DNA from: Rhodosporidiobolus odoratus
Lineage: Eukaryota; Basidiomycota; Microbotryomycetes; Sporidiobolales; Sporidiobolaceae
Assembly (NCBI GenBank): GCA_034387635.1
Contig: JAOANU010000026.1
Span: 62,001 to 126,000 of the forward strand
Direction: 5' to 3'
DNA: 64,000 bases
Shown here: piece by piece, positions 60,319-64,000 of the stretch
How positions within the stretch are numbered: the stretch's first letter is position 1
How the letters are laid out: each line of letters starts with the position of its first letter
The notes under the pieces: generated by a model
What the model saw: only the letters and a program-made list of their open reading frames with translations
What the model was told of the DNA's origin: nothing
Database searches by the model: none
Translations under genes and position numbers: made by a program

Positions 60319-60916
60319 TCAATTCTTCCTCCCCTCCTTCACCCAACGTTCCAAAGCCTCCGTTTCCACGAGTCCTTCTTCCGGTTCCCACGTGTTCTCC
60401 TCTGACGGGTAACCGTCCCACTTGACCAGGTACTCCCTCTTCCCCCGCCTTTGCCGCTCATCAACTACCATTTCCACCTTGAATTCTTCTTCGCCTTCGA
60501 CGTTTACCGGCTCGGGGCGGGGCGGAGTGCGGGATGGAAAAGCGTCGGCATCGTTCGACGTATAGCGGCGCAGTTTGGAGATATGGAATTTCGGGAAGGT
60601 GTTGTCGTCGGCGCCGAGTTGAAGTTGGTAGAGTGATTGATCAGGGAAGGCGGCGACGACGGTGTAGGGGCCATCGTAACGGGGGAAGAACTTGGCGCTC
60701 CTTTTGTCCTTGGATCCAGCGGCCTTGAAGAGTTGGCGACGATCCCTGGAAGAAACAAGAACCAGGTCACCAACGGTAAAAATGTCCTCGTCGTTGCGCC
60801 TTTGCGCCGCGACTTGAACTGCTTGTTGGGTTTTAGCCCATCGCAGTAAATCTTGTGCCTCTGTAGCGATATGACGCCTCGCTAGAGGCGAGAGAGAACG
60901 AAGTGTGAACGGTGAA
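60319..60916 (-). mobile_element. Ty3/gypsy chromovirus: integrase C-end and chromodomain
   Basis: An open frame without stops, truncated by insertion at its upstream side. It reads IATEAQDLLRWAKTQQAVQ, then a GPY/F-type module: DRRQLFKAAGSKDKRSAKFF, YDGPYTVVAAFPDQS and FPKFHISKLRRY. A chromodomain follows: RRGKREYLVKWDGYPSEENT and WEPEEGLVETEALERWVKEG, ending RKN and TGA (60319-60321). Chromodomains guide chromovirus insertion toward methylated-histone chromatin. The rest of pol is missing because a copia element has landed inside the gene; the missing part may lie beyond the right edge. Confidence 0.87.
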
Positions 60917-60985
60917 TGGTATAGCAGCTAACTAAGAAAGGACTACTTACCTAGAGGCGAGAGAGAACGAAGTGTGAACGGTGAA
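60882..60985. repeat. 35-bp direct repeat at the copia insertion edge
   Basis: Copies at 60882-60916 and 60951-60985, both beginning CTAGAGGCGAGAGAGAACGA and ending GGTGAA, separated by 34 bp. One lies in gypsy-frame sequence, the other near the copia LTR end. Confidence 0.75.
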
Positions 60986-61273
60986 GAAGAGAAAGGAAAG
61001 AAAGGAAGACGAGGTTATATAGGGAAGTGTAGGTAGTACGACGGACTGTCTCACAATTCTCCCAGGCACAAAGGTAACACCGACGAAGGAGGGATAGGAA
61101 CAACTTGGGAAAGGTAGTGGCTAACCAAAGAAGTAACGGAGAACAAGAACCGAGGTGAAGCGAAGCGAGAAAGAGGGAAGAAAGATTCATCTCTCCGACT
61201 TCGACCTTCCCAAACCAAACATTAACTCCTCCTCAAGTCTTCCGCCCACCCTGAACTACTCTTGCAACCAACA
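60917..61273 (-). repeat. Ty1/copia 3' LTR
   Basis: Starts TGTTGGTTGCAAGAG (complement from 61273) right after a GGAGGAG polypurine tract and ends most simply at TACCA (60917), giving 357 bp with TG...CA ends. A TATATAA promoter box lies at about 61014-61021. The adjoining GTGAA (60912-60916) would be half of the 5-bp target duplication; the partner is outside the window. An alternative end about 50 bp further left, inside GAGGCGTCA, cannot be excluded. Confidence 0.65.
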
Positions 61274-61280
61274 CTCCTCC

Positions 61281-64000
61281 TTAACGAGATCCCCAACCAC
61301 CAGCGGCCTCTGGCCAACCAACCAATCCGATCATACTCCCTAATTCCTTAGCCCGCTTAGCGGGAAGAGCCTTCGTAAGAAGGTCGGCAGGATTCTCGAC
61401 GCCGAAAACCCATTTGACGTTGACGAAGCCACGTTCGATTTGCTCGCGAATGTAGCGAAGCTTGACGTCGTGGTGCTTCTGATGTTCAACGTAGTCGGGG
61501 GAACGAAGAGAACTAACGCCGGAGAGATTGTCGGAGCGGATGGTGAGAGGGGTGTCGTTACTGATGGGAAGAGAGGAGAGAAGGGAGGAATACCACTCGA
61601 GCTCGACCAACCCGGTCGACATCGCCGACAGCTCAGCCTGAAAGGTAGAGCGAGTGACGGACGATTGTAGGCGGGAGATGGTGGAAAGAGGAGAACCATC
61701 GAGGGTAAGAATGATGCCGGAAGTAGACTTCCTCGAAGAGAGGTCGCCGGCGAAATCGGAATCGACGAATGCGACTAAACCTTCTCCCTTCTTCATGTCG
61801 AGACCGAGAGAAAGGCCGACAGAGGAAGTAACGGAAAGATAGGCGAAAATGCGCTTGACGAGGTTCCAATGATGAGGGCCCGGGTTAGAGGAGAACCTGG
61901 AGGCGACGCCGACCGCGAATTGGATATCGGGCCGAGTCGTCGCGATGAAAAGGAGAGAACCGACGGCGGAAAGGTACTCGCTCGTACGAACTGGTTGTCC
62001 TTCATGAGCGACGTATTTAACGTCAGGCTGGATAGGAAGATGAAGTGGCTTGACGTCCTCAAAGCTGTGAAGCTTGAGGGCCTTCTTAATGTGGTTCTTG
62101 ACGCGGACGACGACTTTGCCGGAAAGGTGGTCGTATTCGATCTCGCGACCGAGGAACGTCTGGCCATTGAGGGGTCCTTGAAAGGTAATGTCGAACTCTT
62201 CGTCGACCTGAGAAAGGACGTTAGAGACGACGGACTCCTTACCAGCGATCATGACATCGTCGACGTAGACAAGGTAGAGGACGAAATCGGCGCATATGCG
62301 ACCGAGATAGAGAGTGGCCTCGTCCGAGACTGCGACCAACCCAAACTCCTCGAACTTCTCCTTCGTATGAAGATGAAAGGCTCGCCCGGATTGAGGAAGT
62401 CTGTAGGCGGCCCGAAGGAGACGGTAAACCTCGTTCTCACGCCCCTCGACCTCAAGATGCGGTGGCTGTTTGATGAAGACCGGCTCACCGCTCGTCTGAA
62501 CATTCGCGCCGAGGTAGGCCTTGGCAAAGTCGGTAAGCCAGACGGGAAGACGGTAACGAGATGCGAGGATAAGAAAGAGAGAAACGAGGTCCCATTTCGG
62601 GAGAGGGGTGAAGGTTGGGCCGAAGGTCGAGAGAAAGGGAATGGTTTTACAACCTTGAACGACTAACCTCGACTTGAGCTCCGCCTCCTTCTTTGAAGGA
62701 GAAAGACGGGCATCGAGGTGCCATCTCGTACCTAGAACTTTCATTCCAGGTAATGGTTTATAAAGTTCGGACGAGACGGCGCCCTGTTTCTTGAACCCAT
62801 CCCACTCCTCAATGAAGCCGGCCCTCCATTCGTCCGAGTAGATCGAGGACAAAGCCTCTTTCGAATTCCTCGGAGTACTGGGAGGGGGACGGTCTCCAAT
62901 TGAGAAGGTCTTCTTGACGTTGGCAAGAGCCGTGTCAGAGGAAGCGAAGCCAGGTAAATAGAACAGGGCATAGTGATCGCCTTCATCCGGCTCGAAGGCA
63001 ACGGAAATCAGGACGACCCCTACGACGTCCGAATCGGAAGTATCGAAAGAGGAAGATAGCGAACCGAGACGCTCGGCGCGAGAGCGTTCGGAGAGATTTG
63101 GATAGGGCTCCTCCTCGTCTCCGATACGAGTGAGAACGGGAGTGGAGGAGGGAGAGAAAGAAGTAGGAGCTGCGGGGGAGGTAGTCGTTCTCCAACCGCC
63201 GAAGGGGAAAATAGCGCCCGGCGAATAAATCGGCGACGACGAATAAGTCCCGCTCCTTTTCTCCTTCTTGGAGAGCAGCTCGGAAGCTTGCTTCTCCTCG
63301 GCAAGGTCCTCATCATCCCAAAAGTAGTCATCGTCTTCAACATCCCGAGAACCCAAATCCTCCGAATCCCTCTTCGCGACTGATACATCTTTTGCCCAAC
63401 GAAGATTCGTCCCTGGGGCACCCTTCTCCTGGACGCGATACGCCTTACGGCCGCGACCTTCTCCAACGCCAAGGAAGATGCCCTGTACAGCCTTATTGCC
63501 AAAAGTAGGCGCGTCGGGATCGTGGATCCAGACGTCTTGGCCGAGGACGAGAGGCGCGGAGAGAGAGAAGAAGGGAGAATGCCGGCCGAAGAGAAAATGA
63601 TGAGGGGTTTCTCCTCGGTTAGGAGAATAGGGAAGGTTCTGTGTAAGGAAGAGTGCGAAGAAGAAGACCTCCGCCCAATACTTCTGGCTAAGGTTGGCCG
63701 AAGCAAGGAGAACGGTAACGCGATCCTTAATGGTGCGCACGAAGCGTTCGGAACGACCGTTCTGCTGCGGGGTATAGGGAACGGAGTAGGAATGGGTGAT
63801 GTTTTCGTCGGCGAGCATCGACTCGAAGGCTTTAGAGGTATACTCGGTGCCGTTGTCGGTCTGAAGGACGGTCGTCGAGGAAACGGGAACCCGGGAGTCC
63901 TTGAACCTTTCGCGAAGTCGAGCGATGATCTTGCGAGAGGCGGAAAGAACCTCTGTCTTGTCCTTAAGAGGCTCTCCATCAACCCAACCGCTAGCCTCGT
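61281..64000 (-). mobile_element. Ty1/copia retrotransposon pol, 5' end off the window
   Basis: One frame without stops from the right edge to TAA (61281-61283), seven bases before the LTR. Domains in order: end of the integrase core (QTDNGTEYTSKAFESML, then YTPQQNGRSERFVRTIKDRV, giving the D and E residues), a linker with LVLGQDVWIHDPDAPTFGNK, reverse transcriptase (GTRWHLDARLSPSKKEAELK, VWLTDFAKAYLGANVQT, the catalytic YVDDVMIAGKE, FLGREIEYDHLSGKV), and RNase H (GLVAFVDSDFAGDLSSRKST, TFQAELSAMSTGLVELEW, NLSGVSSLRSPDYVEHQKHH, NPADLLTKALPAKRAK). All key motifs are intact, so this may be a recently active copy. Protease and gag lie beyond 64000. Confidence 0.94.

Noticed and set aside
1..64000. 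CRISPR arrays, bacterial operons or rRNA/tRNA genes
   Set aside because: No regularly spaced repeats of CRISPR type, no Shine-Dalgarno organisation, and no tRNA or rRNA consensus found by eye on either strand.

Overview
The window is nuclear DNA of a basidiomycete fungus, most likely a GC-rich Pucciniomycotina red yeast (Microbotryomycetes-like). The base for this is dense short GT-AG introns with CTRAY branch points, compact genes on both strands, a single-chain urease, basidiomycete DUF6534 membrane proteins, copper radical oxidases, and Ty1/copia and chromodomain Ty3/gypsy retroelements. The lineage below phylum is an inference from gene style, not from a search.

Layout. 1-1.2 kb: remains of a minus-strand gene. 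1.5-5.0 kb: POP1, subunit of RNase P/MRP. 5.3-13.4 kb: two tandem copper radical oxidase genes of the glyoxal oxidase type; the first is intact, the second is a pseudogene with two nonsense codons and at least four frameshifts. 13.9-19.4 kb: two tandem minus-strand seven-TM DUF6534 genes. 20.6-22.5 kb: a protein with a GNAT domain between two Cys-rich fingers, the last MYND type. 23.2-25.6 kb: a RING protein with SUMO-interaction-like motifs. 26.6-29.1 kb: a divergent pair of F-box/LRR-like genes, one clearly decayed and the other with a frame break. 29.2-31.1 kb: mitochondrial 3-hydroxyacyl-CoA dehydrogenase, head to head with a small unknown gene. 31.1-32.6 kb: no gene. 32.6-37.0 kb: an Hst3/Hst4-type sirtuin diverging from an Rqt4/TRIP4-like ribosome-quality-control protein. 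37.2-38.4 kb: the SDH assembly factor SDHAF3. 38.6-39.3 kb: a 657-bp MITE-like element. 39.4-44.3 kb: urease. 44.7-50.0 kb: an alpha/beta hydrolase, a possible F-box protein and a short-chain dehydrogenase. 50.4-53.3 kb: a SAP-domain protein. 53.7-55.0 kb: an unrecognised gene. 55.6-58.4 kb: a nuclear-looking protein carrying an integrase-type H2C2 zinc finger. 58.4-64 kb: repeat-rich DNA, with the 3' end of a chromodomain Ty3/gypsy element interrupted by a Ty1/copia element whose intact pol frame runs off the right edge.

Most genes are unrelated housekeeping functions and do not form a cluster. Local duplication (oxidases, DUF6534, F-box genes) and transposon activity shape the variable parts. 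The signals most worth a second look are the MITE with its array of a dozen AAAGTG/CACTTT motifs, the nested retroelements with target-like repeats beside both LTR ends, the decayed oxidase copy, the GNAT protein flanked by zinc fingers, and the domesticated-looking integrase finger. I did not see a convincing new multi-gene system. Exon boundaries were read by eye, so gene spans are firmer than internal splice sites.
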